This document shows, piece after piece, positions 35,929 through 43,901 of a DNA stretch of 64,000 nt. The notes below the pieces were generated by a model. It was not told where the DNA came from. It was given only the letters and a program-made list of their open reading frames with translations, and searched no databases. How positions within the stretch are numbered: the stretch's first letter is position 1; each line of letters opens with the position of its first letter. Where the stretch lies: positions 248,001 through 312,000 of the forward strand of contig CAVZFD010000003.1 of the NCBI GenBank assembly GCA_963774455.1. Reading direction: 5' to 3'. The translations under genes were made by a program, and so were the position numbers. Source of the DNA: DATFVA01 sp963774455 (GTDB lineage: Bacteria; Bacteroidota; Ignavibacteria; Ignavibacteriales; Ignavibacteriaceae).

Positions 35929-35947
35929 ATTTTGATCACATCAAAAT
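35929..35947. promoter_or_regulatory. Perfect inverted repeat between sat and aprB
   Basis: ATTTTGAT-CAC-ATCAAAAT: 8-bp arms with a 3-nt loop, 35 bp before aprB. TTGAT/ATCAA half-sites recall FNR-family operators, but the spacer is three rather than four bases. In RNA it would be a tight stem-loop that could set the sat to apr expression ratio. Confidence 0.5.
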
Positions 35948-35981
35948 AAGATCGTTAATTAATTATAAAGGAGATAAACTA

Positions 35982-36419
35982 ATGCCTAGTTATGTATTAC
36001 AAGATAAATGTGACGGCTGTAAAGCCCTTGACAAAACTGCTTGTCAATACATTTGTCCTAATGATTTAATGGTATTGGACAAAAACAAAATGAAGGCATA
36101 TAACCGTGAGCCGGAAATGTGCTGGGAATGTTACAACTGTGTTAAGATTTGTCCCACACAGGCTATTGAAGTTCGCGGCTATGCAGACTTTGTTCCATTG
36201 GGTGCTTCAGTAACCCCAATGCGCAGCACAGACAGTATACTCTGGACCGTTAAATTCAGGAACGGCAGCCTAAAGCGGTTCAAGTTCCCGATCCGTACAA
36301 TCCCTGAAGGTAAAGCACAGCCTGACGGTGGATTTGCCACTCACGATGATCTTAAGACCCCTGCATTATATACTGAGCCTGAATCGCTGGGTCTTAAAGA
36401 AGTTGTTTCATTAAACTAA
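35982..36419 (+). CDS. aprB: Adenylylsulfate reductase subunit beta
   Basis: 145 residues. Two [4Fe-4S] ferredoxin clusters: CDGCKALDKTACQYICP (about 10-26) and CWECYNCVKICP (about 47-58), with the following DFVPLGASVTPMR and RFKFPIRTIPEGKA regions typical of AprB. It passes electrons from Qmo to the FAD of AprA. AAGGAGATAAA precedes the ATG. aprA follows after 28 bp. Confidence 0.96.
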   Translation: MPSYVLQDKCDGCKALDKTACQYICPNDLMVLDKNKMKAYNREPEMCWECYNCVKICPTQAIEVRGYADFVPLGASVTPMRSTDSILWTVKFRNGSLKRFKFPIRTIPEGKAQPDGGFATHDDLKTPALYTEPESLGLKEVVSLN

Positions 36420-36447
36420 GTAAACCATTAATAAGGAGAAATGAATA

Positions 36448-38349
36448 ATGGCTAATTTTGAAACCGTAGAAGTCACCACAGATCTTCTCATTGTTGGTGG
36501 TGGAATGGCTGCTTGTGGTGCCGCTGTAGAAGCTGCTTACTGGGCCAAGAAAAACGGATTAAAGGTAACACTTGTAGATAAAGCTGCCGTTGACCGCAGC
36601 GGGGCTGTTGCAATGGGCTTATCTGCAATAAATCAATACGTTGGACTGCGTGATGGTCAGAATACAATTAAAGATTATGTTGATTATGTACGCAATGATC
36701 TGATGGGTATCACCCGCGAAGATCTTGTTTTCAACATCGCTCGTCATGTTGATTCAACCGTTCACCTTTTTGAGAAATGGGGATTGCCGATCTGGAAAGA
36801 CGAAAAAGGTGCATATGTTCATGAAGGCAGATGGCAACTCATGATTAACGGTGAATCTTATAAAGTTATTGTAGCTGAAGCGGCTAAAAATGCCCTTGGT
36901 ACAGAAAACATATATGAGAGAATTTTCATAGTCGGACCAATCATGGATGGCAATCGCTGTATAGGGGCTGTTGGTTTCAGTGTCCGGGAAGAAAAATTTT
37001 ACATATTCAAATCCAAAGCCGTGCTGGTTGCTATGGGCGGTGCAGTTCACGTATTTAAACCCCGTTCATCCGGGGAAGGACTTGGAAGAGCCTGGTATCC
37101 GCCATGGAATTCAGGTTCAAGTGCTTATTTTACTCTAAAAGCTGGTGCGGAAATGACCTGTCAGGAAGTTCGTTTTATCCCTGTCAGATTTAAAGATGCA
37201 TACGGACCGGTAGGTGCATGGTTCCTGTTATTTAAATCCCGTGCTACTAACGGAATGGATGAGAATTACATGGAAACCCGCAAACCGGAACTTGAAAAAT
37301 GGCTCCCTTACGGTAAAGTAAAACCTGTACCAGCCAACTTGCGTAACTGGTTGATGATGCTGGATGTTCAGGAAGGTAAAGGTCCAATCTACATGAGGAC
37401 AGAAGAAGCAATCGGTAAGATTGCAGAATCTGCAGGTGATGAGAAAGCAGCCAAGAAAAAACTGAAAGAACTTGAATCAGAAGCCTGGGAAGACTTCCTT
37501 GATATGACTATCTCTCAAGCTATTCTATGGGCTGCAACAAATACAGCTCCAGAAGAAAAAGCTTCTGAGATAGCAGCAGCAGAGCCCTATTTCATTGGTT
37601 CCCACTCAGGTGCTTCAGGTGCCTGGGTTAGCGGACCAGAAGATGTTGCTCCTAAAGAATATTTCTGGGGATATGACTGTATGTCCACAGTTGATGGTTT
37701 GTTCTGTGCCGGCGATGCTTCCGGAGCCTCAAGTCATAAATTCTCTTCAGGTTCTCATGCTGAAGGTCGCATTGCTGCAAAAGCTGCAATCAGGTATATA
37801 GTTGATCATAAGGATGGAATCAACTATGATATGAAAGCTATCGAGGAAATGAAGAATGAAATTCTCAAACCTCTTGATACATACGCTCAATTTAGCAGTA
37901 AAACTGTTACACAGGATGTAAATCCGGATTATATTATACCTAAAATGTTCATGTTCAGACTTCAGAAAATTATGGATGAATATGCAGGAGGAGTATCAAC
38001 TGGTTTTACTACAAATGAAAAGTTGCTCGAAAAGGGTCTTGATCTGCTAAGCTTCCTGAAAGAGGATACAGAAAAACTAGCTGCAGCAGATTTACACGAC
38101 CTTATGAGATGCTGGGAAAATGTACATCGTATGTGGCAGGCCGAAGCTCATGTCCGTACATTGTTATTCCGTGAGGAAACAAGATGGCCAGGATATTATT
38201 TCAGAGCAGATAAGCCTTCGATGGATCACTCAAACTGGGATGTATTTGCTAACTGTAAATATGATCCTTCAGCAGATAAATGGGAAATGATTAAACGACC
38301 AATTCTCAAGGTATTTAAGGAAGAAAAAGTACCTGAAATGGCAGTTTAA
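36448..38349 (+). CDS. aprA: Adenylylsulfate reductase subunit alpha
   Basis: 633 residues of the fumarate-reductase-like flavoprotein family. FAD motif VGGGMAACGAAVEA near 17, DKAAVDRSGAVAMGLSAIN (about 43-61), and substrate-pocket residues in AGDASGASSHKFSSGSHAEGR near 424. It reduces APS to sulfite and AMP in the cytoplasm. The length is within the normal AprA range. A strong terminator 24 bp downstream closes the sat-aprBA unit. Confidence 0.96.
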   Translation: MANFETVEVTTDLLIVGGGMAACGAAVEAAYWAKKNGLKVTLVDKAAVDRSGAVAMGLSAINQYVGLRDGQNTIKDYVDYVRNDLMGITREDLVFNIARHVDSTVHLFEKWGLPIWKDEKGAYVHEGRWQLMINGESYKVIVAEAAKNALGTENIYERIFIVGPIMDGNRCIGAVGFSVREEKFYIFKSKAVLVAMGGAVHVFKPRSSGEGLGRAWYPPWNSGSSAYFTLKAGAEMTCQEVRFIPVRFKDAYGPVGAWFLLFKSRATNGMDENYMETRKPELEKWLPYGKVKPVPANLRNWLMMLDVQEGKGPIYMRTEEAIGKIAESAGDEKAAKKKLKELESEAWEDFLDMTISQAILWAATNTAPEEKASEIAAAEPYFIGSHSGASGAWVSGPEDVAPKEYFWGYDCMSTVDGLFCAGDASGASSHKFSSGSHAEGRIAAKAAIRYIVDHKDGINYDMKAIEEMKNEILKPLDTYAQFSSKTVTQDVNPDYIIPKMFMFRLQKIMDEYAGGVSTGFTTNEKLLEKGLDLLSFLKEDTEKLAAADLHDLMRCWENVHRMWQAEAHVRTLLFREETRWPGYYFRADKPSMDHSNWDVFANCKYDPSADKWEMIKRPILKVFKEEKVPEMAV

Positions 38350-38372
38350 TATTCCAATTATTTTACTAAACC

Positions 38373-38405
38373 CTTCCCTTCGGTATCCTGCCGGAGGGAA
38401 GTTTT
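38373..38405 (+). terminator. Rho-independent terminator after aprA
   Basis: An 11-bp GC-rich stem with one G-U (38373-38383 pairing 38391-38401), 7-nt loop and TTTT. It ends the sat-aprB-aprA transcript, so the small zinc-finger gene, YkgJ gene and qmoC need read-through or their own promoter. Confidence 0.85.
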
Positions 38406-38544
38406 AATTCAAAAAGATTTTCAGCAAACCCCGGGGTATGGGTGACCAATTTAAGGATACTTCCGGGCCTTCATTAAATATTTTGATTAAATTAATGGTT
38501 GTAATTTCTTTATTTATTGCATCATTGATTGTTTAGGCATCAGA

Positions 38545-38814
38545 ATGAAAGAAACTCAAAATATCCCTGTGTGCCCTCATTGTGGTCAGGAATTAAAAAA
38601 ATGGCTCTGTCCGCCGGAATCCTCCTGGGGTGTAGAATATCAATTTGTCTGTTTTAACGATGACTGTTCCTATTTTATTGGCGGCTGGGATTGGATGAAA
38701 GAAAAATATAATCAGAATATCTCATACAGGTTCAGGTTCAATCCTTTTAATCAAGAGTCGGGACCTCTGCCTGTGTGGTCGAAGGATGCATTAAAAAATA
38801 ACATTATCGAATAG
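38545..38814 (+). CDS. Small zinc-finger protein (ogr/Delta-like) downstream of aprA
   Basis: 89 residues with a four-Cys zinc site, CPHCG (about 9-13) and a later C-x4-C pair (CFNDDC near 35-40), followed by the YFIGGWDWMKEKYN stretch. Similar short proteins, annotated as ogr/Delta-like zinc fingers, occur next to aprBA in sulfate reducers. It could be a regulator or assembly factor; function is unproven. A modest hairpin lies between it and the next gene. Confidence 0.7.
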   Translation: MKETQNIPVCPHCGQELKKWLCPPESSWGVEYQFVCFNDDCSYFIGGWDWMKEKYNQNISYRFRFNPFNQESGPLPVWSKDALKNNIIE

Positions 38815-38870
38815 TCCCCCCTGCTGTTATTTCAACAGTCTGCGGGGAGATTCAGAAACGGGAGAACAAA

Positions 38871-39656
38871 ATGAACGAAATAGACAGGCTGAAAGAAGCG
38901 ATATTAAAAGAATATCCAAGGCTCACAAAAGACAGTGAATTTAAATTCAGCTGCTTCAGGAACATCAGCTGTTTTAACAAATGCTGCAGCGATGTTAATA
39001 TATTTCTCACACCTTACGACATCATAAGATTAAAAAACAGGCTTGCTATTACTTCGCAGGAATTCCTTGACAAATATACTTTTCTACCTATTGATGAAAA
39101 CCAAAACCATCCAGTGTTAATGCTCAGGCTGAACCAGGACAAGGAAAAAACCTGTCAGCTAGTTGGTAAGGACGGCTGCACAGTATACGATGATCGGCCA
39201 TGGTCATGCAGAATGTTTCCACTGGGAGTCGCTTCACCAAAAGAAATAGATGGAACTGAAGAAGAAGATTTTTATTTCATAATAGAAGAACCAGTTTGTA
39301 AAGGATATTTTGAAGAAAAGAAATGGACGGTTGCAGAATGGATGAAAGATCAGGGTGTTGAGAAGTATGAAGAAATGGGCAAGCTATTTAAAGAAGTTTC
39401 TCTTCACAATTATTTTGAAAAAGGAAAGAAACTAACGCCGCCTCAACTGGAAATGTTTTATACGGTTTGTTATAACGTCGATAAATTCAGGGAATTTGTT
39501 TTTGACAGCAGCTTCCTGGATAGATTTTTAATTCCTGACGAGACGATTGAAAAAATAAGAAAGGATGATGGGGAATTACTAAAGTTTGGGATTGATTGGT
39601 TAAAGTTCTGTCTTTTTGGAGAAAAAACAATCCAGGTTAAAAAAACTGATAAATAG
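38871..39656 (+). CDS. YkgJ-family cysteine cluster protein
   Basis: 261 residues. The CxxxxCCxD-type cysteine cluster appears as CFRNISCFNKCCSDV (about 28-42), followed by LTPYDIIRLKNRL, and a second set in GCTVYDDRPWSCRMFPLG (about 103-120), matching the YkgJ/Fe-S zinc-chelate family. Such proteins may bind or transfer metal clusters. It lies between the zinc-finger gene and qmoC (14 bp) and is likely co-transcribed. A role in maturing Apr or Qmo Fe-S centres is an inference from context. Confidence 0.78.
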   Translation: MNEIDRLKEAILKEYPRLTKDSEFKFSCFRNISCFNKCCSDVNIFLTPYDIIRLKNRLAITSQEFLDKYTFLPIDENQNHPVLMLRLNQDKEKTCQLVGKDGCTVYDDRPWSCRMFPLGVASPKEIDGTEEEDFYFIIEEPVCKGYFEEKKWTVAEWMKDQGVEKYEEMGKLFKEVSLHNYFEKGKKLTPPQLEMFYTVCYNVDKFREFVFDSSFLDRFLIPDETIEKIRKDDGELLKFGIDWLKFCLFGEKTIQVKKTDK

Positions 39657-39670
39657 CAAAGGAGATTGCC

Positions 39671-40837
39671 GTGAGTGAAAGAAATCTTATCAGTCCGGAT
39701 CTTGAACTGATAAAATATCTTAAAGAGAATGGGGGGGATACGCTGAAGAAATGCTTCCAGTGCGCGACCTGCTCTGTAGTTTGTACTCTATCTCCCGCAA
39801 ATAAAGCCTTTCCAAGAAAAGAAATGGTATCTGCCAGCTGGGGTCAGAAAGAAAACTTGCTGGCTGATCCCGATATATGGCTATGCCATGGTTGTACTGA
39901 CTGCAGTACTTATTGTCCCCGTGGTGCAAAACCATCTGAACTCCTCAGTGCTATGCGCTCATATGTTGTTGAGCATTTTGCTTTTCCCCACTTTATGGGT
40001 CAAGCACTAAAACATCCTAAATTCCTGGCATTGCTTATACTCCTACCATTTCTGGTTTTATTTGGTATTCTTTACGTTAACATAGGGGGAAACTTTTCTC
40101 TACTCAATGAAGGTGAAATTATTTTTGCAAGGTTTTTTCCGCATGGTATCCTGGAAGTGTTTTTTATTGGAGGCAATGTTCTGATTTTTTCCTTTGCAGG
40201 CGTGGGATTATACAGATACTGGGTATATCTTACTTCCCATTCAACCGGACATGTAGAGAAAGGTTTTTGGATAGTTTTGTGGGTTACCATTTTAGGAATT
40301 CTTTCTCATAAAAAATTCTCTTCCTGCGAGACCAATTCTTCAAGATATCAAGGACATCTTTTTATTTTCTACGGATTTCTTGGTGCGATGGCAACTGCGG
40401 GACTTGCACTTGGCGCGGATATATTTTATGGACTCCAAGCGCCAATACCTTTTATGCATCCCATAAAAATACTCGGAAATTTGAGCGGAATATCGCTGCT
40501 CGCCGGAAGTACCATGATCATTATCAGAAGAATAAGGACAAAATCCAATATTAATTCAAACACCTATAGCGATTGGTTTCTGGTATTATTTGTTTTCGGC
40601 GCAGCAGTCACAGGTCTGTTGACTGAATCAATGAGATTGACTTCTACTCCATTCGTGGCATATAATATTTACTATGTTCACCTGGTACTGATATTTTGCT
40701 TATTATGGTATGCGCCTTATTCCAAACTGGCGCATATGTTTTATAGAACGTTAGCTCTGGTATATCTTAATTTAATCGACAGGAAGGAAAAAGAGGTTGT
40801 TTTCAGTTCCTTGAGCAGCAGTATTAAAATGAATTGA
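39671..40837 (+). CDS. qmoC: QmoC, HdrC-HdrE fusion membrane subunit of the Qmo complex
   Basis: 388 residues. N-terminal HdrC-like domain with CFQCATCSVVC (about 23-33) and CHGCTDCSTYCPRG (about 76-89); C-terminal NarI/HdrE-like part with six membrane helices from about 118. Histidines in YVHLVLIF and KLAHMFYR are heme b candidates. It oxidises menaquinol for QmoAB/AprBA. Start is GTG behind AAGGAG. It is separated from qmoAB by sat-aprBA and two small genes, whereas qmoABC is usually contiguous. Confidence 0.9.
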   Translation: MSERNLISPDLELIKYLKENGGDTLKKCFQCATCSVVCTLSPANKAFPRKEMVSASWGQKENLLADPDIWLCHGCTDCSTYCPRGAKPSELLSAMRSYVVEHFAFPHFMGQALKHPKFLALLILLPFLVLFGILYVNIGGNFSLLNEGEIIFARFFPHGILEVFFIGGNVLIFSFAGVGLYRYWVYLTSHSTGHVEKGFWIVLWVTILGILSHKKFSSCETNSSRYQGHLFIFYGFLGAMATAGLALGADIFYGLQAPIPFMHPIKILGNLSGISLLAGSTMIIIRRIRTKSNINSNTYSDWFLVLFVFGAAVTGLLTESMRLTSTPFVAYNIYYVHLVLIFCLLWYAPYSKLAHMFYRTLALVYLNLIDRKEKEVVFSSLSSSIKMN

Positions 40838-40841
40838 TTGA

Positions 40842-43487
40842 CTAATTATCATGCTCAGTGAATCTTAAAGCAGGAGCCGAATCACCTTTAAGGAAAGCGT
40901 CAACAAACTGACCGATGTTTTCATCGTTAGTTAGTGTCACATCAACATTACGCACCGCTCCCATCAGTCTGCCTATTTCTGATAACAGGGAAAAAATTAA
41001 GGATGAGGGAATTTTCCTGATTGTTGCCAGTACATGATCTCCACGGTTGGATACAGTAAAATTCAGCGTTTCTAATACTTTAGTTATTATTATTGCGCGT
41101 CTCATCCTGCGCACAGGATCTGCAGCTCCGCCCCGGAAGTTAAAATTAATATAGTTGTTATTTAATTCTTCACTTGCGTAGGCATCCAGTCGTGAAAAAT
41201 GGTAACCTAAGCGGGAAAAGAAATTCATATAACAGTCTGAGACGAAAGCATAACTCCTGCTTCCGAGGTCCCGGTCACTTCTGCTTGAATCTACAATATT
41301 AGACATAAGCAAATTCGTTAATCCTTTAAAATCAATCGGAAGCGGTCCGGCCCACCGTATTCCGGGAGATGTCATTCCTTTTATAAGCGATAGGAAAGGG
41401 AGGGAGGCAATATTTTCCGGAGTTATAGACTTTTTCCCAGTCAGATTTTTTAGTCCGTTTCCCAAATCAATCACGTGTATATCAAGAGGTACAGAAAACT
41501 TAAGCGGGTAAGCATAGGTTTCTTCATACTGGGTTGATTCATAGAGTGAGAACATTTCCCGCATCGAAGATTCATGGGCAAACCTTGTTACATCATGCAG
41601 GGTCTGACAATTATCGGGTATAAATTCAGAAGATCCCGGATCTGTTAAGTTTAGTGGAATGATAAGCTTAGAAACATTTTGCCATATCCTGTGCATGGGA
41701 CTTCTCATAAATAAATTATTTGTTGTCGATTCAGCTTTACGATTTTTTATTAAGTCCTCTGCCACCCCCTCGTAAACCTTATTTTCAGCCGCATCAATGG
41801 TAATCGTCATTTCGTTATGAAGTATTTCAGTGGCATTAACAGTATTTACGATTACAGGAATACCCAGCTCACGGGCAATAATAGCCAGATGACCAGTAGT
41901 ATTACCTATGTCTGCAACAAGCCCTGAAGCTTTGTGAAGCACCCTGGTAAGTTCAGGTGAAGTTTTCTTAACAACAAGTATTCCACCTGAAGGAAAATTT
42001 ACAAGATCTTTAAACCTGCTTAATAAAAATACTTTCCCGGCAGCAATTCCCGGACTTGCACACGAACCATTTTCCAGGAGACATTTATTGTTCCTTTCAG
42101 GGTGGTTTTCCTGGATACTTTCAGAACCTACATCAATTGTTTCAGGCACCGCAAGTGGCCTGCTCTGGAGGATGAAAATTTTTCCGCTGCTATTAATAGT
42201 CCATTCGATATCCTGCGGAGATCCAAAGAAATTTTCAATCCTTTTAGCATATTCAACTATGTCCCTGAGCTGGTCTTTTGAAACGCAGGGTTTTTCAATA
42301 ATACCTGGATCAATTTTTTCTTCCTTCAGGCCGTCGGTTTTTCTGAGCACTGTTTTATACTTCTGGCTGCCGGGTGAAAATCTAATCAGCTTTCCGCGTT
42401 TAAAATCAACTATATATTCCTGTGGGGATACGCTGCCATCAACTACTTTGTTTCCGAGTCCCCTGACCGCATGGATAATCATCCCGTTTTCTTTTCCCAT
42501 GGGATCTTTTGTAAAAAGCACTCCGCTAATTTCCGATTCAATCATTTGTAAACAGCCTATACTCATCGGCATATCCACATCACGGAGCCCTGTAAGGTAT
42601 CTATAGACAAGTGATTGAGGAAGATATTTCGAAATCAGGACTTCGAAACATGCATCAATAAGATTGGCCTTACTTACATTAAGTGCTGTATAATGAAGAC
42701 CGGCAAAGGAATGGTGAAGGTCATCCTCTCCCACAGCGCTCGATCTGACGGAGAGTAAGACATCGCCATGCTTACTTGACAGAAATTCATAATTATTAAG
42801 AATTATCTTCTCGATTAATTGGGGGATAGGGGTGCCAATGATTAAGGCTTGAATAACCTGACTGACCTGCTGGATCTGTGAATTATCATTAAAATCGATC
42901 GATGCAATAGCACTATCGATTTGCGAACATAAATCACCCTGAGCAAGAAAATCTTCAAAAAACCTGGAGGTTATGCAAAAACCGTCGGGAATAGGAATCA
43001 GAAGCTTATTATGAATTTCGCATAGCCGGCTCATTTTTCCGCCAACTTCACGGGTAAGGTTCATCGTTATTTCGTCTACCCTGTAGGAATAAGCCCTGTT
43101 TGGCAATAGATTGACCGGCTCATTGCAGTCCTTACAGTCAGGTTTCTCACAATCCCATCTAACCGGGCAGTAGGAACCGGGGGCAATTACTTCTTTGCAT
43201 TCACCTTCTATCCTGTTTACCTGGTTTACAATAGATTTATATTTTCCATTGCACATAGCCGAGAGGTGGCCGGTAACATCCCTGGTATGTGATAAAATAT
43301 CAAAATAAATTCTGTGGATCTCTCCCTTAGAAAATGGTTTCCCTGAACTCAGAGTCTCACTCAACTGGGCCATTTGTTTCAGTGCTTCATCGTTTGAATA
43401 AAGTAGATTTTGAAAATGCTGAAGTTTCTCCCTGAATGAAATTGACTTCTCTTTCGGCTTTTTATTTTTCTTTCTGAAGATTGACAT
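40842..43487 (-). CDS. PEP-synthase-like protein (PEP/pyruvate-binding and PEP-utilising swivel domains) with Cys cluster
   Basis: 881 residues. A helical N-terminus ends in a Cys-rich segment (CPVRWDCEKPDCKDC, about 98-112). An ATP-grasp PEP/pyruvate-binding domain follows (about 120-455; SVRSSAVGEDD and SFAGLHY). The swivel domain has the phospho-His in GNTTGHLAIIAREL (about 534). The C-terminal 290 residues do not resemble the TIM barrel of PEP synthase, so it is not a standard PpsA. Last gene of the minus-strand operon; its ATG shares a base with the receiver's stop. Possibly a dikinase-like phosphotransferase with an unknown acceptor. Confidence 0.72.
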   Translation of the reverse strand: MSIFRKKNKKPKEKSISFREKLQHFQNLLYSNDEALKQMAQLSETLSSGKPFSKGEIHRIYFDILSHTRDVTGHLSAMCNGKYKSIVNQVNRIEGECKEVIAPGSYCPVRWDCEKPDCKDCNEPVNLLPNRAYSYRVDEITMNLTREVGGKMSRLCEIHNKLLIPIPDGFCITSRFFEDFLAQGDLCSQIDSAIASIDFNDNSQIQQVSQVIQALIIGTPIPQLIEKIILNNYEFLSSKHGDVLLSVRSSAVGEDDLHHSFAGLHYTALNVSKANLIDACFEVLISKYLPQSLVYRYLTGLRDVDMPMSIGCLQMIESEISGVLFTKDPMGKENGMIIHAVRGLGNKVVDGSVSPQEYIVDFKRGKLIRFSPGSQKYKTVLRKTDGLKEEKIDPGIIEKPCVSKDQLRDIVEYAKRIENFFGSPQDIEWTINSSGKIFILQSRPLAVPETIDVGSESIQENHPERNNKCLLENGSCASPGIAAGKVFLLSRFKDLVNFPSGGILVVKKTSPELTRVLHKASGLVADIGNTTGHLAIIARELGIPVIVNTVNATEILHNEMTITIDAAENKVYEGVAEDLIKNRKAESTTNNLFMRSPMHRIWQNVSKLIIPLNLTDPGSSEFIPDNCQTLHDVTRFAHESSMREMFSLYESTQYEETYAYPLKFSVPLDIHVIDLGNGLKNLTGKKSITPENIASLPFLSLIKGMTSPGIRWAGPLPIDFKGLTNLLMSNIVDSSRSDRDLGSRSYAFVSDCYMNFFSRLGYHFSRLDAYASEELNNNYINFNFRGGAADPVRRMRRAIIITKVLETLNFTVSNRGDHVLATIRKIPSSLIFSLLSEIGRLMGAVRNVDVTLTNDENIGQFVDAFLKGDSAPALRFTEHDN

Positions 43488-43897
43488 CAGATTATTTTCT
43501 CTGTTTTCAAAGTCCTAAAAATTAGTGATTTAATTTCTTCCGTGGTAAATGGTTTCAAAAGAAAACCGGATGCATCAGTAAATGAATCATCAGGAATCTC
43601 CTGGTTGTCCTTATTACGGACACCCGATGGAATGAATCCTGACATAACGACAACGGGAATTTTAGGATCGATGTTCTTTATTCTTCTTATTGCCTCAAGA
43701 GCATTCATTCCTGGCAGCACCAGATCAATCAGGACGAGATTAAATTTACTGCTCCTTATATACTTTAAACCCTCAAAGGCAGTTGTGCTGCAGGTGATTT
43801 CATACTCGAATTCAAGGTCAGTCTGCAATGCTCTTTTAACTGCTTTAAAAATGATTTCTTCTTTATCCAGGACTAATATTTTAATTAAAGGTTTCAT
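43487..43897 (-). CDS. Response regulator with partly altered acidic pocket
   Basis: 136-residue receiver. The acceptor Asp (LIDLVLP) and Lys (LLKPF) are present, but the usual DD pair reads LDKEE, so metal binding at the pocket may differ. No output domain. It lies 4 bp downstream of the heme-type sensor and overlaps the PEP-synthase-like gene by one base, so all three are likely a functional set. Confidence 0.8.
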   Translation of the reverse strand: MKPLIKILVLDKEEIIFKAVKRALQTDLEFEYEITCSTTAFEGLKYIRSSKFNLVLIDLVLPGMNALEAIRRIKNIDPKIPVVVMSGFIPSGVRNKDNQEIPDDSFTDASGFLLKPFTTEEIKSLIFRTLKTEKII

Positions 43898-43901
43898 ATT
43901 T

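Noticed and set aside
38815..38870. Hairpin between the zinc-finger and YkgJ genes considered as a terminator
   Set aside because: The stem is interrupted and no T-run follows on the plus strand.
42088..42606. 172-codon plus-strand frame inside the PEP-synthase-like gene
   Set aside because: Antisense shadow of a clearly conserved gene, with no family signature of its own.
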